This document shows, one piece after another, positions 36,843 through 46,700 of a stretch of DNA of 64,000 nt. Positions within the stretch are counted from its first letter, which is position 1. Every line of letters begins with the position of its first letter. The notes below the pieces were generated by a model that searched no databases, was not told the origin of the DNA, and was given only the letters and a program-made list of their open reading frames with translations. A program made the position numbers and the translations under genes. Source of the DNA: Candidatus Kouleothrix ribensis (GTDB lineage Bacteria > Chloroflexota > Chloroflexia > Chloroflexales > Roseiflexaceae); the NCBI GenBank assembly GCA_016722075.1, contig JADKGW010000001.1:868001-932000 (forward strand), written 5' to 3'.

Positions 36843-37145
36843 CTACCTGGGAGGTCGCCGAGAGCGTTCCTCCACAACGCTGCAGGCCACGACGACGGCC
36901 GGATGCGTGCCCGGGGATGGCGTGCGAGCGGACAGGCTGCGATTCCGTTCCCACCACGATGGCGGCCGGATGCGTTCGTTTGGGATGGCGGTCGGATGCG
37001 TTTCCGGCGATGACCTGTCCAGGCAGAGGATGCGTTCCCCGTGATGGCGGTCGGATGCCTGATTCGCGCGCGTTGGCGGTTAGGCCGCCGCAATCACGGG
37101 GTTGAATCATGCGCTGGCCGCTCATCCCATGGTTCGCTCGTGCCC
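36843..37145 (-). repeat. Gene-less body, left end missing
   Basis: About 300 bases of the usual 358 remain. The deletion removed the left end of the body together with the right arm of attC 46. Confidence 0.82.
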
Positions 37146-37248
37146 GCCCAACGCCCTGCGCATCAGCCGCCGCGAGCGCAGCAAGAGATAGCGCTGAAAT
37201 GCCTACGATCTCGCGCGCGAAGCGGTCGGCTGCATGTGCATGTTAGCC
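37146..37248 (-). other. attC site 47
   Basis: Short site, attC of the 37628-37987 gene cassette. Boxes GCCCAAC and GTTAGCC. Confidence 0.86.
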
Positions 37249-37458
37249 GGCTTGAGACGTTGTTTTTGAGTACGGTATTTCAATAGCTAAGCTTCGCTGT
37301 ACGCATACCTTAGCGTTGTATATTGAAACGAGAACTTGAAATGGTTTGCTTCAACTTAGTTCATTTGTTCGATAAGGGATGTGTGATTTCGTCGAACACA
37401 TTTTCTGTACGGTAGCGAAACCTGTGACTAATATTACTACAAATGCGTAAGATTATTT

Positions 37459-37622
37459 GGCTCTTCAGGACTTACCGTAGAAAATGTACGTTCTACTTCC
37501 GCATTGGAAAGCTAAATTCTGGGTCTCCTTGGCGTCCAATTCGGGCCAAAACAGGAAGGAACTGTTTTGGGCTTTCTGATGCTGAATACCGATTAAACTC
37601 CCACGGCAACTCCTGGAGAACC
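37459..37622. mobile_element. ISL3-type MITE, copy 3
   Basis: 164 bases, ends GGCTCTTCAGGACTTACCGT and inverted GGTTCTCCAGGAGTTGCCGT. Flanked by GATTATTT (37451-37458) and GATTATTA (37623-37630). It sits just after the stop codon of the membrane-protein gene. Confidence 0.82.
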
Positions 37623-37627
37623 GATTA

Positions 37628-37987
37628 TTATAGTTTTGGCGGAAGAAATATGGACAAGTATGCCAGCGGAAAAGGTAGCACAATAACAAAAATATCGTAT
37701 GAAGCAGCAATCCATAAACGTGCTCGTTTATGGATTTTTATCTTTGATAGAAACAGCATAATTAGGGCGAAAAGAACAGTACAAACGAGTAAGGAGATGT
37801 ATATGAGAATACTTCTAGCTTGGGCGAATTCTGGGCAGCCACCTGGATAACGAGCACCAAATCCGCGACAATCTTCAGTATTTATAGTAAACCCCAGTAA
37901 ACACCAGTGTACGGTCGTTGCAATACAGAGAAGGCCGATATATAACCATTGTTCGTTCTTTTCTAGATGACTGCTCACAGATTGCAT
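37628..37987 (-). CDS. Membrane protein, about 119 aa
   Basis: Unrecognised. Two or three membrane segments: WLYIGLLCIATTVHWCLLGF, SILIYISLLVCTVLFALIMLFL and IFVIVLPFPLAYLSIFL. Between the first two lies a loop with two cysteines (EDCRGFGARYPGGCPEF). The start is uncertain; I use the ATG at 37985-37987 (MQSVSSHLEKN), and longer forms up to 38035 are possible. The duplication of a MITE touches its stop codon, but the frame seems to end naturally. Confidence 0.7.
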   Translation of the reverse strand: MQSVSSHLEKNEQWLYIGLLCIATTVHWCLLGFTINTEDCRGFGARYPGGCPEFAQARSILIYISLLVCTVLFALIMLFLSKIKIHKRARLWIAASYDIFVIVLPFPLAYLSIFLPPKL

Positions 37988-38066
37988 TTTGGTAGATCCA
38001 TTTGGCCTCATGGCCGTGCCGTTCAAATCTCGCACGTTCTATGATTAGTAGATCGCTGACTGAGCC

Positions 38067-38194
38067 GGCTAACGAGTTGCCCATCAGCCGCGCCGCTGTG
38101 CTGAACCGCGATAGCATTATAGCCGAAACTGGCTGCCAAAATCGGGGCGATCTCGCTCGCCGCGAGCGGCGTCGGCTGGATGGGCGGGTTGGGC
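38067..38194 (-). other. attC site 48
   Basis: Long site, attC of the 161-aa membrane-protein cassette. Boxes GGCTAAC and GTTGGGC; loop family L. Confidence 0.88.
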
Positions 38195-38253
38195 GGCGCA
38201 TCGATTGCTGGTCTGGCTTTCGTGAGCCGCTCTAAGCTCATATCTGAGTCTGG

Positions 38254-38739
38254 TTAGCGCTGGTTGACGACAATATATTCGCGTCGTAGAAACCGGGCTG
38301 TCAAAATCCAACAGGCTGGGAGCATCAATACTCCTGGCAAGACACGGAATGTGTAATCATACCACCCATCACTCACCCATAGAATCATCAGAGCGATGAA
38401 GGCTGTGCCGAAGGTTGTGAGTATATAGATTATCGAGGCTCTTTGTCTCCTTGTAGAGAGCTGTGTGAATAAGACACCAAGCACACCGCCACAAAGCAAT
38501 CCAACAAGAGCGCCACAAATACTTCCAAATACTACGATTGGTAATCCAAAGAGCAAAACAGATATAACGACCGATGCATCAGAGAGCGTTGCACTGTTGA
38601 CAACCACTGGGATAGCAATCCAAAGCACTGTCAACAACAGATATATGATGCCATAGCCGAAACCAAACAGGCCGCCTAAAGTGAGACCTTCTGAAGCGGC
38701 CCATCGGACAAGAGAAGATGGTTGCATTAACTGTGACAT
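38254..38739 (-). CDS. Multi-pass membrane protein, 161 aa
   Basis: Four hydrophobic segments are visible: LFGFGYGIIYLLLTVLWIAI, ASVVISVLLFGLPIVVFGSI (running into CGALVGLLCGGVLGVLF), ASIIYILTTFGTAFIALMIL and VLPGVLMLPACWILTARFL. No catalytic motif. Family not recognised; alone in its cassette. Confidence 0.75.
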   Translation of the reverse strand: MSQLMQPSSLVRWAASEGLTLGGLFGFGYGIIYLLLTVLWIAIPVVVNSATLSDASVVISVLLFGLPIVVFGSICGALVGLLCGGVLGVLFTQLSTRRQRASIIYILTTFGTAFIALMILWVSDGWYDYTFRVLPGVLMLPACWILTARFLRREYIVVNQR

Positions 38740-38862
38740 GTAGCGGCCCCATACATCGACCTAAAGACGCGCGTATACGGCTTGAGATGAGAGTGGCAAA
38801 GATGTCCTGGAATTGTAAGAGGAGTAGCGAGCCAAAGGTTGCAGGACGAGTCTTGAGAAGCC

Positions 38863-38985
38863 GCCCAACGCGTGGCGCATCAGCCGCGCCCCAGCTAAAC
38901 CGGGAATGCGTTATTGCTGAGACTGCTGCCAAAATCGGCGCGATCTCGTCGCCGGAACGGCGTCGGCTGCATGCGCATGTTGGGC
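38863..38985 (-). other. attC site 49
   Basis: Long site, attC of the histidine phosphatase cassette. Boxes GCCCAAC and GTTGGGC; loop close to family N. Confidence 0.88.
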
Positions 38986-39016
38986 CGCGATTCGTTGCGA
39001 CGAACCGTGATGCGGG

Positions 39017-39562
39017 TTATCCAGCGCGGAGCAATTCCACCGTGGTGAAATGTTCAGGTTCGCCGCCAAATTCGAGGCGAGCGCCTTCGCAGATCCCAAA
39101 GACTGCCCCCCACGTGCCATGATCCGCATACGGCACGCATGCGACCAACCCCAATTCGAGGTCGCCAGCGTGCCCAATCAGCAGTGCCGCCGCACCGTCG
39201 GGAATGGCCGTGAGCAGGTCGCGCCAGCCGGCCGCGAGGGCATGCGCATAGCGCGCGGTTGCTCCGTTGGTTGTGATGAGGCGCGCCAGTGCGGGAAACG
39301 GGTGGGTGGCTGTCCACCAGCGACTCCGTTCGAGTTCAACCAATGCCGCTTCGTCGGCTGTGAGCGTGACCAATTCATAGTCGACGGCAAACCCCATAGC
39401 AATGGCGGTTTCGCGTGCCCGCGGCACGACACTCGTGACCACCTGCGCGAATGGCCCAAGCGTGGCACCCAGGTGCCGCGCGTACGTCACGCCCTGCTGC
39501 GAAAGTTGTGATCCGCCACCGGTTTTCCGGAAGCTATGGCGGCGAATTTCGAGCGTCTTCAT
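39017..39562 (-). CDS. Histidine phosphatase family protein, 181 aa
   Basis: The N-terminal strand IRRHSFRKTGGG carries R-R-H where the family has the phospho-accepting R-H-G/S motif. SVVPRARETAIAMG supplies the second arginine and LLIGHAGDLELGL the second histidine. The order and spacing match short SixA- or phosphoglycerate-mutase-like enzymes. The substrate cannot be told. It is alone in its cassette. Confidence 0.85.
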   Translation of the reverse strand: MKTLEIRRHSFRKTGGGSQLSQQGVTYARHLGATLGPFAQVVTSVVPRARETAIAMGFAVDYELVTLTADEAALVELERSRWWTATHPFPALARLITTNGATARYAHALAAGWRDLLTAIPDGAAALLIGHAGDLELGLVACVPYADHGTWGAVFGICEGARLEFGGEPEHFTTVELLRAG

Positions 39563-39657
39563 CGCTGGTACCGCTTTCCTCGTTTGCGAGCGGCGTACGA
39601 AGCGTGAATGCGTACCGCTGCACGGTGGTCAGTCGATAGTTGCGCCTTGGTTGAGCG

Positions 39658-39785
39658 GCCCAACGCCCTGCGCATCAGCCGCGCCGCACCACAAGATCGT
39701 GATGGCAGTATAGCTGATTCCAGCGTGCAACATCGGGGCGATCTCGCTCGCCGGAACGGCGTCAGGCTGCATGCGCTGGTTGGGC
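39658..39785 (-). other. attC site 50
   Basis: Long site closing the gene-less copy 39786-40143. Boxes GCCCAAC and GTTGGGC; loop family O. Confidence 0.9.
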
Positions 39786-40143
39786 GGCACCACGCCGGAG
39801 GGACGCGCTGACCTGCCAGATCTGATGGCGCCCGCGGGCGGTGCCTGGGATGGCGTCCGCATGCGTTCCTTCCTGGCGCTGGTGGACGCGACGACGGGCG
39901 GATGCGCGGCCTGCGATCACGTTCCAGGGCGCTGCCGGCGATTCCGTTCCCACCACGACGGCCGCCGGATGCGTTCCCGGTGATGCGGCTCGAAGGCGTT
40001 CCCGGCGATGACCTGTCCAGGCACGGGATGCCTTCCCCGTGATGGCGGTCGGATGCCTGATTCGCGCGCGTTGGCGGTCAGGCCGCAGCAATCACGGGGC
40101 TGAATCGGGCGCTAACCGTTCATCGCATGGGTTGCTCGTGCCC
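39786..40143 (-). repeat. Gene-less cassette body, single
   Basis: A 358-base copy. Confidence 0.9.
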
Positions 40144-40249
40144 GCCCAACGCGCTGCGCATCAGCCGCCGCGAGCGCGCGGCATACGAACGCGTCAAAAT
40201 CGGGGCGATCTCGTGCGCGAAGCGGTCGGACTGCATGCGCGGGTTGGGC
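40144..40249 (-). other. attC site 51
   Basis: Short site, attC of the NTF2-like cassette. Boxes GCCCAAC and GTTGGGC. Confidence 0.87.
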
Positions 40250-40263
40250 CGCGTTGTGTGGCG

Positions 40264-40396
40264 GTATCCGTTCAGGGGGTGCAGCACACGGTTGGCTTTC
40301 TGGTCCAGAATCACGCTCAGGCCGTCGTCACAATACGCGCAATTCCGCGCTATGCAACCACATTCCAGCGCCATTGTACACCCCCTGAACGGATAC
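40264..40396. mobile_element. IS66-type MITE, copy 5
   Basis: 133 bases with near-perfect ends GTATCCGTTCAGGGGGTG on both sides. It starts 14 bases from attC 51. No clear duplication remains. Same orientation as copy 4, with high identity inside. Confidence 0.85.
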
Positions 40397-40493
40397 TAGA
40401 GAAGAGGTGCCAGAGCCAAGAACTGAGCACCGGTCAGCCCGATACACCGATGTCAGTTTACGAAGCCGTTAGGATTGCTATAGTCTGCACAAT

Positions 40494-40921
40494 TTACCGC
40501 TTGAGGATAACGTTTGCGGTTTCGAAATCCGCCGGCGCGGAGGAATGCTCGTGAACAATCTTCCACATTCCATTGGTATGAGTGAGCACCATGGTTATAC
40601 GGTTCTGCATGGCACGTAACGGCTCATTTTGAGCAGATACGCCTCTGTAGGTCACGAATGCCGAGGCGATCGCGAGCTCGTGTGTTGCGACGACCTGTAT
40701 TTCATCGAAGACCACAACGACATGCTCACGACCAAGTGAACCAAACCAATCCTGCACGATTCCGCGCCAAGCGTCCACGCCGGTATATGACCATTCGCCC
40801 CACATATCAAACACGCGTACATCGTGGTCGTATAGCGCTATGAATGCGTCAACGTCTTTGGAAAAACAGCGCGCTTGTAGGCGTCCAATACGTGCAAAAT
40901 TGACTGCTCTACTTCGTGCAC
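40494..40921 (-). pseudogene. SnoaL/DUF4440-like (NTF2 fold) protein, frameshifted
   Basis: The start is a GTG at 40919-40921 (VHEVEQSILHVLDAYKRA) after a strong AGGAGAGGAG. About 20 codons later the frame changes. The continuation CFSKDVDAFIALYDHDVRVFDMWG, then VFDEIQVVATHELAIASAFVTYRG and GMWKIVHEHSS, is a classic NTF2-like fold of ketosteroid isomerase / DUF4440 type and ends at 40494. One lost or gained base in the run near 40875 explains the break. Confidence 0.8.
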
Positions 40922-41017
40922 AATGTTGCTCCTCTCCTGTGAAATGGTAATCGCAAGGTGCTGCAGCATACTAGCAAACATATGTTCTGGAGTCAAGCGA
41001 GCAGAAGCGTCGAAGCG

Positions 41018-41143
41018 GCCCAACGCCTGGCGCATCAGCCGCGCCGCCGACTCGATCGGGATGCCATTGGAGCAGAAACGGTGTGTCAAAATCGGCACGA
41101 TCTCGCCGCCGGAACGGCGTCGGGCTGCATGCGCTGGTTGGGC
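41018..41143 (-). other. attC site 52
   Basis: Long site closing the gene-less copy 41144-41501. Boxes GCCCAAC and GTTGGGC; loop family E. Confidence 0.9.
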
Positions 41144-41501
41144 GGCACCGCGCCGGAGGGACGTGACGACCTGCCGGACGGGATGGCGCCCGAGGGCGGC
41201 GCCTGGGATGGCGTTCGGATGCGTTCCTCCGCAACGCGGTTGGGCGCGACGACGGTCGGATGCGCTCCGTGTGATGGCATTCGAGGGCGCTGCCCGCGAT
41301 CCGGTTCCCACCACGATGGCGGCCGGATGCGTGCTCTGGGATCACGTGCGAGGGCGTTCCCCGCGCTGGCCTGTCCAGGCAGAGGATGCGTGCCCTGCGA
41401 CGGCGCTCGGATGCGGCATTCGCACGGGTTGGCGGTCGGATCGCAGCAATCACGGGGTTGAATCGGGCGTTGGCTTCTCCACACAGCGGCTACTCGTGCC
41501 C
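41144..41501 (-). repeat. Gene-less cassette body, single
   Basis: A 358-base copy. Confidence 0.9.
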
Positions 41502-41630
41502 GCCCAACGCCTGGCGCATCAGCCGCGCCGCCACGATAGATCGGGACTGCGTTCCTGTTGATTCCAACGTTCAAAATTGGCCCGATCTCGTCGACGCGCA
41601 GCGGCGTCGGGCTGCTCAATTATGTTGGGC
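41502..41630 (-). other. attC site 53
   Basis: Long site, attC of the 140-aa gene cassette. Boxes GCCCAAC and GTTGGGC; loop family B. The outer right arm is degenerate (GGGCTGCTCAATTATGTTGG). Confidence 0.84.
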
Positions 41631-41682
41631 CGGTGGCCCAGCCAGGTCATTCATTTGCAAAGAGTCAGTATTTCCCGTTTCG

Positions 41683-42105
41683 CTATTGTGATTGTTTCGC
41701 TCTGTCTTGTATTGACGTGAGCCATTGTTCATAGCATGCGTGTTGTTCGGAAACGGTTGCCGGTTCTACATCTGGTCCACTCGTGAAAATATCTACAAGA
41801 TCGATCGTGCGCGCATATTGTCCGAGCTTGAGTTTATAGGTACGCAATCCTTGCCCCATATCACGCCCCATGCCCGAAGGATAGACACAACGGCTTGCTC
41901 CATAACAGAGCAGTTGAATCTGATTGCGCTCTAGCTGTACACGGATCTGAGCGAGCGCCTCAAAATAATCTGTTGCTTCGGCGGAGAACGGAGTTTGATG
42001 CAGGAGAAGTGCCAAGAAACAGCGTTCACTATCCTCGTCGTAAGAAAGCTGCGCATTCTGGATAGTGCCATCAGTGAAACGGGTTGGGATAAGAATGCTT
42101 GTCAT
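41683..42105 (-). CDS. Hypothetical protein, 140 aa
   Basis: No family recognised. Soluble. The central block CYGASRCVYPSGMGRDMGQG followed by YKLKLGQYARTIDLVDIFTSG looks conserved in character (a Gly/Ser/Arg turn, then a strand and helix), and the C-terminus has CYEQWLTSIQ. It is alone in its cassette. Confidence 0.75.
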   Translation of the reverse strand: MTSILIPTRFTDGTIQNAQLSYDEDSERCFLALLLHQTPFSAEATDYFEALAQIRVQLERNQIQLLCYGASRCVYPSGMGRDMGQGLRTYKLKLGQYARTIDLVDIFTSGPDVEPATVSEQHACYEQWLTSIQDRAKQSQ

Positions 42106-42211
42106 AAGCTACGCCTGTCGAAAACGTCATGCAACACGTGGATAGAGAAAGAATCGGATTGTAGAAAGCGGTAGAAAGCTGTGCCTGTGGGACAGGAATG
42201 ATTGGACACCG

Positions 42212-42337
42212 GCCCAACGCGTGGCGCATCAGCCGCGCCGTCGACTCGATCGGGATTACCGTCACCGCATGATAGCGCGCACAATCGGCACGATCTCGCT
42301 CGCCGGAACGGCGTCGGGCTGCATGCGCTGGTTGGGC
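42212..42337 (-). other. attC site 54
   Basis: Long site closing the gene-less copy 42338-42694. Boxes GCCCAAC and GTTGGGC; loop family D. Confidence 0.9.
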
Positions 42338-43179
42338 GGCACCACCCCGGAGGGACGTGACAACCTGCCGGGTGGGATGGCACCCGAGGGCGTTCCCCGC
42401 GACGGCGTCCGAGGGCGTTCCATCCGGCGCAGTTGGACGCGATGACGGTCGGATGCGCGGTATGGGATGCCGCCCGAGGGCGCTGCCGGCGATTCCGTTC
42501 CCACCACGATGGCGGCCGGATGCGTTTCCGGTGATGGCGCCCGCAGGCGTTCCCCGTGCTGGCCTGTCCAGGCACGGGATGCGTTGCCTGCGACCGCGCT
42601 CGGATGCCCGATTCGCACGCGTTGGCGGTCGGGCCGCAGCAATCACGGGGTTGAATCGGGCGTTGGCTTCTCCACAGATAGGCGGCTCGTGCCCGCCCAA
42701 CGCGTGGCGCATCAGCCGCGCCGCCCCGATAGGTTGGGAACGTCTTCACGCCATGATAGCACAGAAAATCGGAACGATCTCGGTCGCCGGAACGGCGTCG
42801 GGCTGCATGCGCTGGTTGGGCGGCACCGCACCGGAGGGCCGTGACGACCTGCCGGACGGGATGGCGCCCGCAGGCGGTGCCTGGGATGGCGTTCGGATGC
42901 GTTCCTCCTGCGCGCGGTTGGACGCGATGACGGTCGAATGCGTTCCCCGCGATGGCGCCCGAGGGCGTTGCCCGCGATTGCGTTCCCACCACGACGGCGG
43001 CTGGATGCGCTGCCTGGGATAGCGTCCGAGGGCGTTCCCGGTGATGGCCTGTCCAGGCAGGGGATGCGTTCCCCGTGACGGCGCTCGCATGCCCGATTCG
43101 CGCGCGTTGGCGGTCAGGCTGCGTCAATCACCGGGTTGAATCATGCGCTGACCGTTCACCGCATGGGTTGCTCGTGCCC
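42338..43179 (-). repeat. Pair of gene-less cassettes
   Basis: Bodies at 42338-42694 and 42822-43179, separated by attC 55. Confidence 0.9.
42695..42821 (-). other. attC site 55
   Basis: Long site closing the gene-less copy 42822-43179. Boxes GCCCAAC and GTTGGGC; loop family A. Confidence 0.9.
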
Positions 43180-43303
43180 GCCCAACGCCCTGCCGTTCAG
43201 CGGCGCGCCGTCGAGATCGGAATGACTGTCAGCACGAAATCACGCTCCAAAATAGCACTGATCTCGGGGCGCGGAGCGCGTCCGCTGCAACGGCTTGTTC
43301 GGC
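43180..43303 (-). other. attC site 56
   Basis: Divergent long site, attC of the flavodoxin cassette. Boxes GCCCAAC and GTTCGGC; loop family Q. Confidence 0.86.
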
Positions 43304-43317
43304 CGCAGCCGATGTTG

Positions 43318-43450
43318 GTATCCGTCAGGGGGTGTAAAAATGGCTCTGGAATGCGGTTGCATATCGCGGAATTGCGCTTATCGTGACGACGGCCTGAGAG
43401 TGTTTCTGCATCAGAATGCCGATCTTCTGCTGCAACCTCTTAACGGATAC
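43318..43450. mobile_element. IS66-type MITE, copy 6 (inverted)
   Basis: 133 bases, ends GTATCCGTCAGGGGGTG and inverted GTATCCGTTAAGAGGTTG. Its inside is the reverse complement of copies 4 and 5. The 10 bases GCCGATGTTG flank it (43308-43317 and 43451-43460). It starts 14 bases from attC 56. Confidence 0.85.
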
Positions 43451-43474
43451 GCCGATGTTGGCTCTGTACGCACA

Positions 43475-44026
43475 CTACCCGATAATCTCTTGTTCAGGCG
43501 GTGATACGAGCTGCGGAAGCAGTCCGCTACTCCATGCCTGCACGCCGGCGATGTCTCGCCAATCACCGCGCTCTCCAAATGTTACAATCACCAGCAGCCG
43601 CCACAAGAAACCGAGACGTCGCAATTCGACCGCGCCTGCGAAATGTTCAATCGCGATTGGCTGCATATTGGGAATGCTGTTCAGCGACTGCTTGACCCAA
43701 CGCTCAGCGGCTGTACGAGCCGCCGGTGTGCCTTTGCGCATCTCAGCGCCGACACTAAACACCACAAGCGGGCGCGTCGCAAGCAGTGGCGCATTCTCAC
43801 TCAAAAATCGTTGTGCTTCGGGCATCAAGCGCTGAAAGTAAAGCGCGCTCCCAAGGACAATCGCACGATACGAGGCAATGTCAGTGACAGTGGTGACCGG
43901 TCGGAGATCGACACGTAGACCGGAGTGTTCAAATACCTGTGCGACCTGTTCGGCAAGCTCCCGTGTCGAGCCACCGCGTGTCGCGTAGGTCACCAAAACG
44001 GGGAGATTGGCGTGTTGTTGTCTCAT
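43475..44026 (-). CDS. Flavodoxin-domain protein, about 183 aa
   Basis: LPVLVTYATRGGSTRELAEQVA is the FMN phosphate-binding loop (T-Y-A-T-R-G-G-S-T) of flavodoxins, followed by YRAIVLGSALYFQRLMPEAQRF and PLVVFSVGAEMRKGTP. The layout is like the HemG / flavodoxin_5 group of menaquinone-dependent protoporphyrinogen oxidases, but assignment to that reaction is not safe. Start at 44024-44026 (MRQQHANLP) with GGTGG upstream; longer starts to 44080 exist. Its cassette ends differ slightly (GTTCAGC against GTTCGGC). Confidence 0.82.
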   Translation of the reverse strand: MRQQHANLPVLVTYATRGGSTRELAEQVAQVFEHSGLRVDLRPVTTVTDIASYRAIVLGSALYFQRLMPEAQRFLSENAPLLATRPLVVFSVGAEMRKGTPAARTAAERWVKQSLNSIPNMQPIAIEHFAGAVELRRLGFLWRLLVIVTFGERGDWRDIAGVQAWSSGLLPQLVSPPEQEIIG

Positions 44027-44177
44027 GCATCCACCCATTCTGTTCATGGTGTATCCGCCGAGGTAGACTGATCCGAGCAAAGGCGATGGATACTATCTCC
44101 AAAAGAGATGCGAAAGAGCGCTACCCACATGATGAGCGTATCAGGAACGTTTCAGGCTTGCGGCTGCCATGAATGCG

Positions 44178-44307
44178 GCTGAACGCCTTGCCCATCAGTT
44201 GCGCCGCCACTCATAGATCGGTACTGCCTTCGGGCCGATTCTGACCTTCAAAAAAGCTCCGATCTCGCTCGACGCGTAGCGGCGTCAACTGCATGGGCTT
44301 GTTCGGC
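44178..44307 (-). other. attC site 57
   Basis: Long site, attC of the cassette interrupted by the IS1380-like element. Boxes GCTGAAC and GTTCGGC; unique loop. Confidence 0.86.
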
Positions 44308-44681
44308 GGCTCCGCCGTCGAGTTTACGGGTGATTTGACCGTTTGAGTTGATTCAAGAGCTGTGGCGTAATCTTGTGTCGTTCTAACAGGGTCAAATCCG
44401 CAAGCTGGAGCTATAATGCGCTTTGGACCGCAGGATGCATCGCTTCACGCGCCAAGGGCATTGGTTGCGCATTTGGATCCCAGACAAAATCGTTGGGATC
44501 AAGTTGCAAGTCATCATCGGCAATCCGGAATGCAGCCTCAATCGCACGCGATCCGGCCTCATCAGCCGGTTGTACCTCGCCAGAAAGGTAACATTGAGCT
44601 GCACTAATGCTGGCCGCAGCTGCATCCTCGTCTGCTTCCTGTGGTCCTTCCGGACCATCATCATGATTGTAGGGGCTGGTA

Positions 44682-46177
44682 CCTAGTTTTGGCTCCAATT
44701 GGCGACACGATGCCGCTGGGCGTAATGCGGTTGCAGAAAAATGCATGATGAGCCATACCTTTTCGGGATTTCACCGTCACGAAAAAGGAGGCTCATCATG
44801 GCCCAGTCTACCACGGCGCCGACCACGACCTTTACGCCTGTCGCATCGCTGGCTGCATTGGGGCTGTATCTGCGGCAGATCGATTTCTTGGTGCCGGTGC
44901 GGGAACAGGTGAAGATTGTGCAGAAGACGGTCATCCATACGCCCATGGACAAACTGACTGATGCCTTGGTCACCATTCTGGCCGGTGCCCACGGCATCGT
45001 GGAGGCCAATACGCTGCTGCGGAGCGATCGCGCCTTGCAGGAGGCGTTTGGCCGGGAGGCCTGTGCCGAGCAATCGAGCATTCAGGCGACATTGAACGCC
45101 TGCACCGCGACCAACGTGCAGCAGTTGACGGCGGCACTGACCATCATCTATCGCCAGCACAGCCGGGGCTATCGGCATGCCTACGCCCGCCAGTACCAAT
45201 TGCTGGATGTCGATCTGAGCGGCATGCCCTGTGGCTCGAAAGCCGCGCTGGCCACCAAAGGCTATTTCGCCAACCAGCGCAACCGCCGCGGGCGCCAGCT
45301 CGGGCGCGTGCTGGCCAGTCGCTATGGTGAGATTGTGACCGATCAACTCTTTGCGGGCACGGTCGGGCTGACCAAAGCGCTGATCCCCTGGTCAACGCGG
45401 CCGAGCAAGTGCTGGAGCTGGACGAGGCCAAACGCCAGCGCACCATCCTGCGCATCGACTCGGGCGGCGGCAGTATCGACGACATCAACTGGGCGTTGGC
45501 GCGCGGCTATCACATCCTCACCAAAGATTACTCGCGCCAGCGGGCGCGCAAGCTGGGCGTGAGCGTGACGGAATGGATCGATGACCCGCAGATCGCAGGA
45601 CGCCAGGTCGGGTGGGTGGCGACGCCCGCGCCCGAATACGTGCGTCCGGTCGGGCGGATCGCCGTCCGCTGGAAGCAGAAGAACGGGCAGTGGGAGTATG
45701 CGGTGATCATCACGACCCTGCTGGCGGCTGATGTGATTGCCGAAACGAACCAGCCCCAGGCGCAGGTCTTGGACCATCAGGCGGTACTGCTGGCGTATGT
45801 GCAGTGCTACGACATGCGTGGTGGTGGGGTCGAGACGAGCTTCAAGGACGACAAGCAGGGCATCGGCCTGACGAAACGGAGCAAGAAGCGGTTCGCCGCG
45901 CAACAGATGCTCACGCTGCTGGGCAGCCTGGCCCATAACGTGATCGTCTGGGCGCGCCAGTGGCTGAGCGATCACGAGCCCAAGCTGCGCCGCTATGGCC
46001 TCAAACGGATGGTGCGCGATATCTTCCATATCAGCGGCTTTCTCGTCCACAATGCCCGTGGGCGGATTGTGGAAGTGGTGCTGAACCAACGCGCCCCACG
46101 CGTCCGCAATCTCGCCCGTAGCTTGGATGTGCGCCTACGGCCCCAGCACATCGCCATCAATTGGGGCCAAATCTAGG
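44682..46177 (+). mobile_element. IS1380-like insertion sequence
   Basis: 1496 bases with inverted ends CCTAGTTTTGGCTCCAATTG (left) and CCTAGATTTGGCCCCAATTG (right, inverted). The duplication TGGTA flanks it (44677-44681 and 46178-46182). CCTA ends and a 4-5 base duplication fit the IS1380 family; the family call is tentative. Confidence 0.88.
44798..46176 (+). pseudogene. DDE transposase of the IS1380-like element, frameshifted
   Basis: The ATG at 44798 has AAGGAGG six bases upstream. Catalytic positions are visible: LLDVDLSGMP (first D), ILRIDSGGGSIDDINW (second D) and GGVETSFKDDKQG (E). The frame changes near 45395, between LFAGTVGLTKALIP and VLELDEAKRQRTILRID. One base change would restore it, so this copy is probably inactive. 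Confidence 0.87.
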
Positions 46178-46577
46178 TGGTAGAAAAAGCATCCAGCGCT
46201 ATCTGCACCTGCTCAAGTATATCTGGGCGTTGTCCAGCAAGGCCCGCCCACATGCTCTCTAATACGGGTCGCCAAGTCAGAGTAAAGTCGCTTCGCTGGG
46301 ATGCTGGTAACTGTTCATGATACCGCATCAGACGTTCAGCACAGGCGAGCGCATAGGCAGTGCGTGCAAGCGGAGAGAGGAGGGAGAGCCGACTATGTAG
46401 CTCTTGCCGTACATCGCCGAAATAGAGCAGGCCGTGTCGGCGGACTTGTTCACGAGCCAAGTCACCCCGCGTCGGATACAGCTTACTATAGTCCGTCATA
46501 CGATTCCTGTCCCGCGTCACGTTGCCATCTTGCCACCACTATCCACAGCTTTCAAGGAGTACAACTTTGATAGAACC

Positions 46578-46700
46578 GCCGAACGCCACGCGCATCAGCC
46601 GCGCCCCACATAGGTCGGGAATGCGTTATCGTTGATACGGCTGCTAAAATCGGCCCGATCGTGCCGCCGGAACGGCGTCGGCTGCATGCGCATGTTCGGC
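46578..46700 (-). other. attC site 58
   Basis: Long site, attC of the second nuclease-like cassette. Boxes GCCGAAC and GTTCGGC; identical to attC 21 inside the boxes (family N). Confidence 0.88.

Larger units (their letters stand above)
44324..46499 (-). pseudogene. DUF416-like gene split by an insertion sequence
   Basis: Removing the element 44682-46177 and one TGGTA rebuilds a frame. It starts MTDYSKLYPTRGDLAREQV at 46499 (AGGA five bases upstream), runs through LSPLARTAYALACAERLMRY, and crosses the junction ALDAFSTSPYNHDDG into ASISAAQCYLSGEVQPADEAG. The last part resembles the YjaG/DUF416 helical family (S-G-E repeats before a helix). An in-frame TAG follows HPAVQSAL, and 28 more codons to a stop at 44324-44326 still look coding, so a nonsense mutation came on top of the insertion. 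Confidence 0.75.

Noticed and set aside
37260..37340. Nested inverted repeats (TTTCAATA...TATTGAAA and GCTAAG...CTTAGC) as a transposon or attC
   Set aside because: No boxes, duplications or second copy. It may be a terminator of the neighbouring gene, but there is no T run to support it.
39050..39511. Plus-strand frame opposite the histidine phosphatase
   Set aside because: Antisense to a gene with conserved catalytic motifs.
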